A DNA stretch of 21,909 nucleotides. It comes from JAVBNU01 sp031551265. Lineage in GTDB: Bacteria > Cyanobacteriota > Vampirovibrionia > Gastranaerophilales > Gastranaerophilaceae. The notes below the pieces were generated by a model. It worked only from the letters and a program-made list of their open reading frames with translations, was not told where the DNA came from and did no database searches. The position numbers were made by a program, and so were the translations under genes. Shown here one piece after another: positions 15,010 to 21,909 of this stretch. The stretch's first letter is position 1, and every line of letters starts with the position of its first letter. The DNA lies in assembly GCA_031551265.1 (NCBI GenBank), contig JAVBNU010000062.1, positions 1-21,909 on the forward strand, read 5' to 3'.

Positions 15010-16914
15010 TTAAACAATCTTAGCAATAACTTTTTTGAATTCGTCCACAAACCCCTGGTAAAAGTATTCTTTCAACTCGGTGGTATAGAGATTCGGATTC
15101 ACGATTGCGCATCTGAACAACGTCAAAGGTTGGTCTCCAGTCGCCCATTCAGCCGGGTTTATGTTCAAGTTTGTCAAAGCTTTGTTGATTGAATTTTTAT
15201 AAATATCGTAGGTGAACACAGTACTTGCAACCATATAATTATGTTCGTACAACGGCTTATGAGGATTAAAGCTCATTTTTTCGATTATTTTTTTGTTGAA
15301 ACCATCACATTCTTGCAGCGATTTATTGCCTTCAATGTTGAACGCAAAAAGCATAATATCAATGTCAGGGACGTTGAAAAATTCGATATTTACAGTTTTT
15401 CCGTTAATTTTCGCAGGGAACGCTTTTTTGAATTTTTTCATTACGAAAGTTGCGTCATAAATTGGGTTTTTCAGGACTTGTCCATAACCACACTCGTTTA
15501 ATGGCACAACTCTGTGCGCAAGCCAACAAGCGGCAGCGGCAGCACCCGGTTTTGAACCTTCTAAAATATATTCACCAAAATATAAATCTTCAGTTGCAGG
15601 TTTTGTAGTATTCGAAATATAAGGCGCTTTAACGATTGTTGCATTTTTAGTAACTTTGGTTTTATAGACAACAGCGCCGGCAGAATATGGTACATAGCCT
15701 AATTTATGCGGGTCAACAGTTACAGAATCGGCCTCTTCTAAAGCCGCATAGGCATTATAAACTTCTTTGCAAGGCCAGGTACCATTTAAGGTTTTCTTAA
15801 CATCATCATATTTTCTGATTTTGTCATCACAATCTAAAAATAATGACTTGACGTAACCGCCATACGCCGCATCAACGTGTATAAAGAACGATGAGTTGTA
15901 CTCTTTTTCGTACCATTTACGAATTGCGACAATTTTATCGAGCGGATCAACTGCAGAAGCTTCAGTAGTACCCAACATGCCGACTACTGCAACAATTGGT
16001 TCTTTGTTTTTGACACATTGAACTAATTTATCTTTTAAATCTTCTGTATCCATCCTGAAATTTTCGTCAACATCAACAATTACCGTATTTTTACGCCCAA
16101 AGCCAAGAATTTCAGCAGCTTTTAACCATGAATAATGTTTTGTCGCAGCAACAAATATTTTACCATTGTAAAAATCATCCATGCCCTTGCACGAAATATT
16201 TTTGTCGCTGGCGTATACTTCGTCGGCGATATTTACGCCCCAATCGGCATTGAATACATCTGATACAAGCTTTTGTACGGTCAAAGGGGGCAACGTCAAG
16301 AGCACATAGTCATCGAGCACTTTTATATCGCTTTTCGTTCCGTTGAGGAGCTTAACAATGAAATCTTTACTATGTTTGTATGCCAAATCTTTTGCTATGA
16401 GCGGGAAGTACTTTACATTACGTGCAACCCAAAGAGCTTCGATGTTAGCAATTGTGCCGCCGCTTGTCAAATGCCCCCATGAGTTTTTCGTATCGTAGCC
16501 AATCATTTTAGCTAAGTCGGCAGCAACTTCGTACTCCATTTCGGTTGTGACAGTGGAGCCTTCGTAGCTGATATTGTTCAAGCTGTATAGCATTGATGCG
16601 AAATAACCCAGAACTGCCGGCATTAGGCGCTCAGATTGCATATGCCCGATGTAGCGCGGCGAATGGAATGGCGTTGCGCCATGCAAACGCTGCAGCAACT
16701 CGTTGAAATACATTTCAAAACGTTGATGACTTTCTGCGTATGTTTTTTCAGTCCTGTCTGTTTGATGAACCAGTTTCAAATCCTCAGGATGAAAGCTGTT
16801 GCGCCAGTTTATAAAATCATAAAAACTTTTATCCAAAATTCTTTTAAATTCATTCGCATTATCTGAATTAAAGGAAAAAAAGTACGGCTGAATGTTTATA
16901 GGCTTTTTACTCAT
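15010..16914 (-). CDS. Group II PLP-dependent amino-acid decarboxylase, tyrosine decarboxylase-like (634 aa)
   Basis: This is a cytoplasmic pyridoxal-phosphate enzyme that removes CO2 from an amino acid. The PLP lysine is K404 in VDPHKLGYVPYSAGAVVY; the ring-binding Asp is D348 in HVDAAYGG; the catalytic loop His and surroundings are TKHYSWLKAAEILGFG (H260); the N-terminal part has GHMQSERLMPAVLGYFAS and HLTSGGTIANIEALW. These segments, their spacing and the 634-aa length agree with the bacterial tyrosine decarboxylases (about 620 aa, e.g. Enterococcus TyrDC), which make tyramine and can act on L-DOPA. From memory, glutamate decarboxylases are shorter (about 460 aa) and PanP-type aspartate decarboxylases about 550 aa. 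The substrate remains inference. No amino-acid antiporter gene is adjacent, unlike the usual tdc-tyrP pair. The ATG follows a weak ribosome site (AGAGAGAA). Confidence 0.88.
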   Translation of the reverse strand: MSKKPINIQPYFFSFNSDNANEFKRILDKSFYDFINWRNSFHPEDLKLVHQTDRTEKTYAESHQRFEMYFNELLQRLHGATPFHSPRYIGHMQSERLMPAVLGYFASMLYSLNNISYEGSTVTTEMEYEVAADLAKMIGYDTKNSWGHLTSGGTIANIEALWVARNVKYFPLIAKDLAYKHSKDFIVKLLNGTKSDIKVLDDYVLLTLPPLTVQKLVSDVFNADWGVNIADEVYASDKNISCKGMDDFYNGKIFVAATKHYSWLKAAEILGFGRKNTVIVDVDENFRMDTEDLKDKLVQCVKNKEPIVAVVGMLGTTEASAVDPLDKIVAIRKWYEKEYNSSFFIHVDAAYGGYVKSLFLDCDDKIRKYDDVKKTLNGTWPCKEVYNAYAALEEADSVTVDPHKLGYVPYSAGAVVYKTKVTKNATIVKAPYISNTTKPATEDLYFGEYILEGSKPGAAAAACWLAHRVVPLNECGYGQVLKNPIYDATFVMKKFKKAFPAKINGKTVNIEFFNVPDIDIMLFAFNIEGNKSLQECDGFNKKIIEKMSFNPHKPLYEHNYMVASTVFTYDIYKNSINKALTNLNINPAEWATGDQPLTLFRCAIVNPNLYTTELKEYFYQGFVDEFKKVIAKIV

Positions 16915-16977
16915 AATATTCTCTCTGCTAATCTACTGCTGCCGCCTCGGGCATGAAACTTTGAATATAATATTTAG

Positions 16978-16989
16978 CGTGTATACACG
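16978..16989. repeat. 12-bp perfect palindrome
   Basis: CGTGTATACACG reads the same on both strands. It lies about 65 bases upstream of the decarboxylase start and directly abuts the hairpin of repeat copy B, so it could be a regulator site for the decarboxylase gene. Confidence 0.4.
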
Positions 16990-17060
16990 GGGTCTCATAA
17001 CTATGGGATCCCGCATACTAACATTTTGTGAAGAATCCTGAAACCTCGCTGCGGGACAGC
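16981..17060. repeat. Dispersed hairpin element, copy B
   Basis: In the 225-bp gap between the third sigma-like gene and the decarboxylase. GTAT.ACGGGGTCTCATA pairs with TATGGGATCCCGCATAC (17001-17017 side) in a long hairpin with a few G-U pairs and two unpaired bases. After CTAACATTTT and 19 further bases comes CGCTGCGGGACAGC (17047-17060). TCCCGCA (17009-17015) can also pair with TGCGGGA (17050-17056). Copy A near 1690 has the same parts in the same order on the other strand. Nothing else is evident in this gap besides an AT-rich stretch from 17061 to 17139. Confidence 0.65.
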
Positions 17061-17139
17061 AAATTGTCTTGATTTCATAACGATGTTAGAAATAATGATA
17101 CTTTAGTTTTAGCACAAAATTGCGCAGGAAAAAACGATT

Positions 17140-19248
17140 TTATTTCTTTTTTGCTTTGACAGCTCGTTCGTTCATTTTTTTAATTTTATCCGAAAAAAAT
17201 TCGTCCATTAACAAAATTTGGTAAAATTGGTTCAATGCAACATCTTCGTTGTTGGTTAACACGAGCCTCGTACATCCGCGAATATCGGATGCTTGCCGTG
17301 TTATAGCACGCCAACTCACGGGGGTAGGCTCTAAATATCGTTTTTCTATGATTATTTTGCTACGCGTTTTTAAAAGATTGAGCACATCTTCCAGCTTTTT
17401 CTTTTCAGTAGTGTTTTTAGGTGAATTATAAATAGTTTTGAGATAATTGTTTATAAAGTAAATTACCTTTTCTTTATCCTCCGGCTTAATTTTGTCCCCG
17501 CATGAATTTTTCATTTTCATTTGTTCGATATATTTACTGAATATTTCGTCTGATGTGATTATTTGTCCAAAACATGTTAAAGAGTTATCAAATAGAGCGT
17601 GAATAGTATCTACGGATAATTTATATTTTTTGGCAAACTGAACCTGTGTAAGCGGTTTTGCAGGTTTAAAATAGCATTCTAATAATCGTTTTTTATGTGT
17701 CGGTGATAATTTATTCAGTGCAGAAATCAGGTGTTTTTTTTCTTCAGTATTATCTCCTGATTTATAAATCGGAACCAGATATAATTCCACGAATTCCCTG
17801 GCTTCTTTGACATTTTTAAAGTGAGAAGTAGGCATTTCTGAGGTATAGTCACTATAATAGTCATCTTTATCTAAAATAGTATCAAATTTTTGAAGCGCGT
17901 GGGTTTCCACCTGTCTTACTCGCTCTCTACTGATTGCGCCGAGAGTATTACCCAATTCATCAAGAGTTTTTCTATCTTTGTTAAGATATCGAGCTATAAT
18001 AATTTGTCTTTCTCTATCGTTCAACTTTTGCAATACGCCCAATAAGTGTTCCTTATCTTCCGTCACTTCCTCGTTGTTATATACGGCAGCCAAACGTAAA
18101 ATATACAATTTTAACTTATAAAATGGGTCTTTGGAGTTGAATGCTGTGATTATTTCAGCAGGCTTTTTTTCAGTCACCCGGGTATTTTTAGGTAAGTATG
18201 TGCCAAAAAGGTCATCACCGGCCAATTCAGCTGATAAAGCAGTTAGTGCCTCCTCCCTGATCCGTGCAGTGTCACGGCTGTTTATTCTGAGTGCTTTGGC
18301 CAATTCTTCATCAGTCAAATTTTCGCCATTTTCTATAAGATGCCTGATTAAAGTAGCATGAGCAAGCGAAAGATTAGCCATTTTAGCCTCCAAACGCGCG
18401 ATAGCTTCGTTATACCTCGGTTCATAATCAACAGCCTGTGTTTTGGCACTCACAAGAGCTCCTATTTCAGGTTCCATATTGGATAGTTTTTTATTTAGGC
18501 TTAATTCTCGTTGTTTTATAAAACGATTTTCTCTAATTCTCTCAACGCTGAGTCCTGTTTTCTCTGCAAGCATTTCATCGCTCGGGTCTATACCCTCTTG
18601 CTGTAATTGTATTCTTGCCTTCGATACATCTTTTAATTCTTTTAAAACGTCGGTAGGTATTCTTACTATAAGGCGATTTTCATCTCGATATCGTCGTACT
18701 ACTTGCTTAATCCAATGAGTGGCATAAGTAGAAAAATTTGCATATTCTATTTGCTTTTCAGAGTTTTTTGTTTTTTTCGATAATTTTTTCGTGTCGTCCG
18801 ATGCTATAACTTTAATAGGGTTAAATCTCGGAGCCGCTTTTTCCAGGCCTTCTTTGCCGGCTGCAAATAAGTCATGATAAGAGATTTCTTCTCCAAAGTA
18901 ATGATAAAATGTCGCAGCTACTTTTTTGACAAGTCCGAGATTTGTACTTGCCATCTCAATTTCAGCCTCCTGATAAGGTGCCCTAAGCAAAGCTGTCAGT
19001 AGGGTATTACCCTCCAATTTGGCTTTTATAAGCGCTATTTTCATGAGACGGTAATTTAACTCAATTCCCGGCCGGGAAGCTCTGTCTAATGCCTCCTCGT
19101 CAACGGAATCTATATTAGGATAATATTTTCTATCAAAGGTATCTTGATTTTCTAAATTCCACAATTTAGCATCTGAAATCTCAGGTTGGCTAGTGCTTTT
19201 GGCCGAAAACTTTATTTGTGGATTGAAATTTATTATTGAAATTTTCAT
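17140..19248 (-). CDS. Sigma70-family protein with four tandem sigma4-like units (702 aa)
   Basis: Sigma factors direct RNA polymerase to promoters. Domains in order: the N-terminal peptide MKISIINFNPQIKFSA; sigma2 about 100-190 (NLGLVKKVAATFYHYF, HDLFAAGKEGLEKAAPRFNP, then FSTYATHWIKQVVRRYRDE); sigma3 about 195-250 (VRIPTDVLKELKDVSKAR); degenerate sigma4 unit 1 about 281-345; canonical unit 2 about 378-468 (KTLDELGNTLGAISRERVRQVE, helix at 441-447); degenerate unit 3 about 480-575; degenerate unit 4 about 590-690. Units 2-4 share a pattern: a helix ending in [VI]Y[NK]S or VYNN, E[KD]K.HL..L..L, the HTH region, then D[DE]..[FY]S. A primary or stress sigma has one sigma4, so this length is about double. 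Its start lies 9 bases after the 483-aa gene; the site AAGGAG is 15 bases from the ATG, unusually far, suggesting coupled translation. In the -10-recognition helix the first Trp of the usual TWW is His (H178). Confidence 0.85.
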   Translation of the reverse strand: MKISIINFNPQIKFSAKSTSQPEISDAKLWNLENQDTFDRKYYPNIDSVDEEALDRASRPGIELNYRLMKIALIKAKLEGNTLLTALLRAPYQEAEIEMASTNLGLVKKVAATFYHYFGEEISYHDLFAAGKEGLEKAAPRFNPIKVIASDDTKKLSKKTKNSEKQIEYANFSTYATHWIKQVVRRYRDENRLIVRIPTDVLKELKDVSKARIQLQQEGIDPSDEMLAEKTGLSVERIRENRFIKQRELSLNKKLSNMEPEIGALVSAKTQAVDYEPRYNEAIARLEAKMANLSLAHATLIRHLIENGENLTDEELAKALRINSRDTARIREEALTALSAELAGDDLFGTYLPKNTRVTEKKPAEIITAFNSKDPFYKLKLYILRLAAVYNNEEVTEDKEHLLGVLQKLNDRERQIIIARYLNKDRKTLDELGNTLGAISRERVRQVETHALQKFDTILDKDDYYSDYTSEMPTSHFKNVKEAREFVELYLVPIYKSGDNTEEKKHLISALNKLSPTHKKRLLECYFKPAKPLTQVQFAKKYKLSVDTIHALFDNSLTCFGQIITSDEIFSKYIEQMKMKNSCGDKIKPEDKEKVIYFINNYLKTIYNSPKNTTEKKKLEDVLNLLKTRSKIIIEKRYLEPTPVSWRAITRQASDIRGCTRLVLTNNEDVALNQFYQILLMDEFFSDKIKKMNERAVKAKKK

Positions 19249-19257
19249 ATGTTAAAC

Positions 19258-20709
19258 TTATGACTCCTTTAAAGCTGCTACAGGCTCATAATCGCTGTAA
19301 AATTCATCGTTGGCTAGAATTTTATTCAACTTTTTTAATGCCTTAACTTCAATTTGCCGCACACGTTCTTTCATTACACCTATATCTTCGCCTATCACAG
19401 ACTGTGTAAGTCTTTTAGGCGCCAAAAGCCTACCGATAATTGTAGCACGTTCCTTTTCATCCAACTGCGCTAACACTTCAAGTAAATGTGTTTTTTCGTT
19501 ACTCGTTTTTGTGCTGTTATAAACCGGCTTTAGTTTGGTTAATGCGTAGAGTTCTAATCTGAGATATGGTTTAGATTTTGTAGACGGATTTTTTACCTCA
19601 TCAGTTTTTTTTGCTACTCCAGTGTCAGTTTCTGTTCTTCTTCTTCTCATATATTCACCAAAAAGAGAATCTTTTTTTAACAACTCGGCTATGGCCTGTC
19701 TCGCTTGTGCCGTAATTGCGGTAATTTTTGTTAAAGACAGCCCTGTATCCCTTGCGATATCTGCGCTGGTGACATCGTTAGAATCCATATAGTATCTTAT
19801 TATACCGGCATACTCAGGATTAAGCTCTTCAAGCACCTCATTCATCCTTTTTTGGGCCTCAATATGTCGGGTGTCATAATCAACGTCTGAATCGGCAGTA
19901 CGTGCCAAAACACTGTATTCTACCTTTTTGTCGCCATTTGAATGCAAAGTGTCGTATAAGCTAACCTGGCGAGGAGTATGCCGTCTCACTTCATTAATTT
20001 CGTCAACACTATAGCCTGTTAGTTCGGATAGTTTTTCAATATCAGGTTCAGCACCGAATCTTTTCAGTTTTTTGGAACATTTTGCGATTTCTAACGCTTT
20101 TTCTTGTATGTATCTAGGGATGTGTATTTTAGAAGCATTCGCCTGGCAATACAGTCGCACCGAATTATTTATCCAAGGATTTGCGTATGTTGAGAGCATA
20201 ATGTACTCTTTTTGATTCGGGGCAGAATTCTTTTTTTTAAAATATCCGTTTTTACGTTTTTCTTTGTCGATTTCCAAAATAGGGTTAAATCTGTCAATCG
20301 CCTCGCGCAGTCCAATCATACCTTCTTCAAATAAATCCCCGTTATCCAAGTTCGGGTAATAGCAACTAAATTTACTTGCTATGTATTGAACTAATCCCTC
20401 ACAATTTTTTTCTATTGCCGAAGCGGCATCCTGATATTTTTCTTCCAGCTTTTTTAGGGTCTCCTTATCGCCATCTATCTTTGCTTGCATTAAGGCTATT
20501 TTTAATTTGCGGTAATTAAGTTCTTCTTCATTCACAGAAGCTCTTTTTAAAGCCTCTTCATCCACAACACCAATCGATGGATACTTACGCTTTTCAAAAG
20601 AATCACCCATGTAGATACTCCACGCCAAGCTTTCTACTCGGGTTTCATGAGCTTTCCCTCTAGCTGAAAAATTTATTTGTGGATTAAAATTTATTACTGA
20701 AATTTTCAT
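19258..20709 (-). CDS. Sigma70-family protein with two sigma4-like units (483 aa)
   Basis: Paralogue and operon partner of the 702-aa gene. N-terminal peptide MKISVINFNPQINFSA; a region shared with the 702-aa protein (KYPSIGVVDEEALKRAS and ELNYRKLKIALMQAK); sigma2 about 100-190 (DLFEEGMIGLREAIDRFNP, LSTYANPWINNSVRLY); sigma3 about 195-250 (IHIPRYIQEKALEIAKC); degenerate sigma4 unit 1 about 283-350 (SADIARDTGLSLTKITAITA); a basic linker; canonical unit 2 about 383-474 (LTQSVIGEDIGVMKERVRQIE, helix at 448-454, ending NDEFYSDY). The -10-recognition helix has Pro for the first Trp and Asn for the conserved Gln, so it probably reads a different -10 box from the vegetative sigma or has reduced melting. 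The ATG is preceded by AGAAGG at normal spacing. Upstream lie direct repeats and a possible promoter; the 702-aa gene follows by 9 bases. Confidence 0.87.
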   Translation of the reverse strand: MKISVINFNPQINFSARGKAHETRVESLAWSIYMGDSFEKRKYPSIGVVDEEALKRASVNEEELNYRKLKIALMQAKIDGDKETLKKLEEKYQDAASAIEKNCEGLVQYIASKFSCYYPNLDNGDLFEEGMIGLREAIDRFNPILEIDKEKRKNGYFKKKNSAPNQKEYIMLSTYANPWINNSVRLYCQANASKIHIPRYIQEKALEIAKCSKKLKRFGAEPDIEKLSELTGYSVDEINEVRRHTPRQVSLYDTLHSNGDKKVEYSVLARTADSDVDYDTRHIEAQKRMNEVLEELNPEYAGIIRYYMDSNDVTSADIARDTGLSLTKITAITAQARQAIAELLKKDSLFGEYMRRRRTETDTGVAKKTDEVKNPSTKSKPYLRLELYALTKLKPVYNSTKTSNEKTHLLEVLAQLDEKERATIIGRLLAPKRLTQSVIGEDIGVMKERVRQIEVKALKKLNKILANDEFYSDYEPVAALKES

Positions 20710-20748
20710 ATGTGGACCTTCTGAGTGTTTTAAAACCCCTGAATAAAT

Positions 20749-20780
20749 ATTGTTGCTACATGGACAAGCAATTGTTGCTA
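20749..20780. repeat. Direct repeats of ATTGTTGCTA upstream of the sigma operon
   Basis: ATTGTTGCTA occurs at 20749-20758 and 20771-20780, exactly 22 bp apart (two helical turns). Read on the minus strand, the repeats (TAGCAACAAT) surround a possible promoter TTGCTT-16-TATTTA for the 483-aa gene. The phasing suits two sites for one DNA-binding protein. The rest of the 100-base gap before the sigma4 remnant shows nothing else. Confidence 0.5.
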
Positions 20781-20809
20781 AATATTAACGAAGTTATGAT
20801 TTTTTATGT

Positions 20810-20929
20810 CTAAAATGCCTTCTTTTTTTGACTAATATGTTTTTCCAGCTCAATACAGAGGGGCATTCGCTTCAATCGCTTCATTGCTCGTCGTTCAAGA
20901 TCTCTAATACGTTCATTAGACACACCTCC
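20810..20929 (-). pseudogene. Remnant of a sigma4.2 helix-turn-helix, in frame after the stop of the edge sigma gene
   Basis: Directly after the TAG stop at 20932-20930 the same frame continues for 39 codons to another TAG. The translation begins GGVSNERIRDLERRAMKR and continues LKRM, closely like the recognition helix of sigma4.2 (GVSxERIRQLExxAMKKL, RpoH-like). The first half of a sigma4 domain is missing, as is any start codon with a suitable ribosome site. The preceding unit of the edge gene is already complete at MFARYV, so this is more likely a leftover from recombination or decay of another sigma gene than a truncated continuation. Readthrough of the TAG would append an intact recognition helix. 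Confidence 0.6.
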
Positions 20930-21909
20930 CTATACATACCTAGCAAACATATCATCCATAGTCAATGCTCTGCGAAATTGTTCCAAAATATAATCTTCAT
21001 CAGATATAACCGTGTTGCTTTTATATCCAAACTTTTTCCACAAGTCGGGCGAAGAGCCGGTAAAACATTTAGTACGTATATAAAATTCTTCGTGCGATTT
21101 CAATGATTTTAAGATTTGTTCCAAGCGTATTTTTTCGGGCGTATTTGTTTGTACGTATAATGGTTGTAATTCTTCACTTATAGCTTTTAAGAATGGATAT
21201 TTTTGCGCCAAATGGATATTTCCCTTCGGATTCCTTTTAAATTCAGCAATATACTGACTTAATACAGGGTCTTTTGTTATGAATTCACCAAGTTTGACGA
21301 ATGCTCTGTTGCGACAAGAGGGGACACTCAGCTCTGTTAGCCCTGTGATTCCCATCATTTCGTCGATGGTTACTTGTCTTTGACGAGTACTAAGCACTGC
21401 TGTAATAATATCTCTCTGACTCCGAGGTATTTGATGCAAAATTTTCTTTAGATGCTCTTTTTCTTCGCTATTGCTTGGCGCTGTAAAAATAGTTCTGAGT
21501 ACATTTTTGCTAAACCCCATGGCTTCCTGGTAATCTTTAAATTTACTTTTTTCAGAAGGTGCATACTCGTCAATAAATCCGGCAGGATTGAATCTTGTTC
21601 CCAATTTAGCCAAAGCTTTAACTTCAACTTGTCTTATGCGTTCTCTTGTCACGCCCATAATATCTCCGGTCTCTTTCAGCGTTAGTCCTTTCATAAAACG
21701 GTATCTTATGACTTTTGCTTCTTGTCTGCCAAGTGTTTTTAGTGCTTTTTCAATTTTTTCTTTTCTTTCGTTTGCGAAACTCTCATCATCTGGTCGATTC
21801 CTCTCTCCTGCAATCATATCAACAAGTTCCATATCATTATTGTAGCCGATGGTCTCGTTTAAACTTCGCATGTTAAAGTTTATTCTGTTAAAATCATCTA
21901 TTGTGTCCT
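20930..21909 (-). CDS. Sigma70-family protein with three sigma4-like units, 5' part outside window
   Basis: The reading frame is open to the window edge. A Met at 21871 has no ribosome site, and the codons before it (translated DDFNRINFN) lead without a stop into MRSLNETIGYNNDMELVDMI, the equivalent of the sigma3.2 linker SLDTPIGDEDD. The gene therefore starts beyond 21909, where sigma2 and sigma3 are expected. Visible units: canonical sigma4 first (LKTLGRQEAKVIRYRFMKG, then LTLKETGDIMGVTRERIRQVE), then two degenerate units (EEKEHLKKILHQIPRSQRDII and EKIRLEQILKSLKSHEEFYI) that match the 702-aa protein's pattern, ending at MFARYV. Here the canonical unit comes first, whereas in the two neighbours it is second. 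The canonical part looks closest to a primary-type or group 2 sigma. It is 220 bases upstream of the 483-aa gene on the same strand. Confidence 0.85.
   Translation of the reverse strand, partial: DTIDDFNRINFNMRSLNETIGYNNDMELVDMIAGERNRPDDESFANERKEKIEKALKTLGRQEAKVIRYRFMKGLTLKETGDIMGVTRERIRQVEVKALAKLGTRFNPAGFIDEYAPSEKSKFKDYQEAMGFSKNVLRTIFTAPSNSEEKEHLKKILHQIPRSQRDIITAVLSTRQRQVTIDEMMGITGLTELSVPSCRNRAFVKLGEFITKDPVLSQYIAEFKRNPKGNIHLAQKYPFLKAISEELQPLYVQTNTPEKIRLEQILKSLKSHEEFYIRTKCFTGSSPDLWKKFGYKSNTVISDEDYILEQFRRALTMDDMFARYV

Noticed and set aside
20930..20932. TAG used as a sense codon (altered genetic code)
   Set aside because: TAG ends several intact genes here at the expected family length (ilvD, murE, the TolC-family gene), so recoding is not supported; the segment after it is treated as a remnant.
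21873..21890. INFN in the edge sigma frame as another copy of the MKIS-x-INFNPQI start
   Set aside because: It sits in the sigma3.2 linker, lacks a start codon and ribosome site, and the following residues do not continue the tag; a chance match.

Overview
The window is a low-GC, gene-dense bacterial segment from a Gram-negative-type cell: it encodes a TolC/RND/membrane-fusion efflux pump and a MurE with the meso-diaminopimelate signature. Two sigma-like genes share the N-terminal peptide MKIS-x-INFNPQI-x-FSA. Such short lineage-wide N-terminal peptides recall gut Gastranaerophilales (Vampirovibrionia, 'Melainabacteria'). That placement is inference from style and gene content, not from a marker gene.

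Layout. At 49-582 (+) is an unrecognised Met-rich protein ending in a coiled coil, followed by a 16-bp G-U-rich hairpin. At 660-1613 (-) is an MscS-family channel and at 1719-3377 (-) the dihydroxy-acid dehydratase IlvD, with a dispersed hairpin repeat between them. At 3530-4000 (-) is an orphan 156-aa protein with its own promoter and terminator. At 4121-10134 (-) is a three-gene tripartite efflux operon, transcribed fusion protein, then RND pump, then TolC. Divergent from it, 10285-14502 (+) is a tight ftsI-like/murE/gpsA operon for the cell wall and phospholipid precursors. At 14538-14980 is a divergent pair, a 69-aa XRE regulator and a 54-aa helical protein, sharing a promoter-operator with a perfect 9-bp inverted repeat. 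At 15010-16914 (-) is a group II PLP decarboxylase that most resembles tyrosine decarboxylases.

The most unusual region is 17140-21909 (-): three consecutive sigma70-type genes. The two complete ones (483 and 702 aa) carry sigma2 and sigma3 followed by two and four sigma4-like units. The third runs off the window edge and shows three sigma4-like units. In each protein only one unit keeps the canonical -35-binding helix (ER[IV]RQ[IV]E); the others are degenerate but keep a common scaffold. After the stop codon of the edge gene, in the same frame, lies a remnant of another sigma4.2 helix-turn-helix. The -10-recognition residues also differ between the paralogues. I read this as a local expansion of sigma factors with multiplied sigma4 modules.

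A second structural find is a roughly 80-bp intergenic element present twice, at 1650-1726 and 16981-17060, in opposite orientations. Both copies share a hairpin and a distal GC block, and a 7-bp pairing between the two parts is kept by a compensatory base change.
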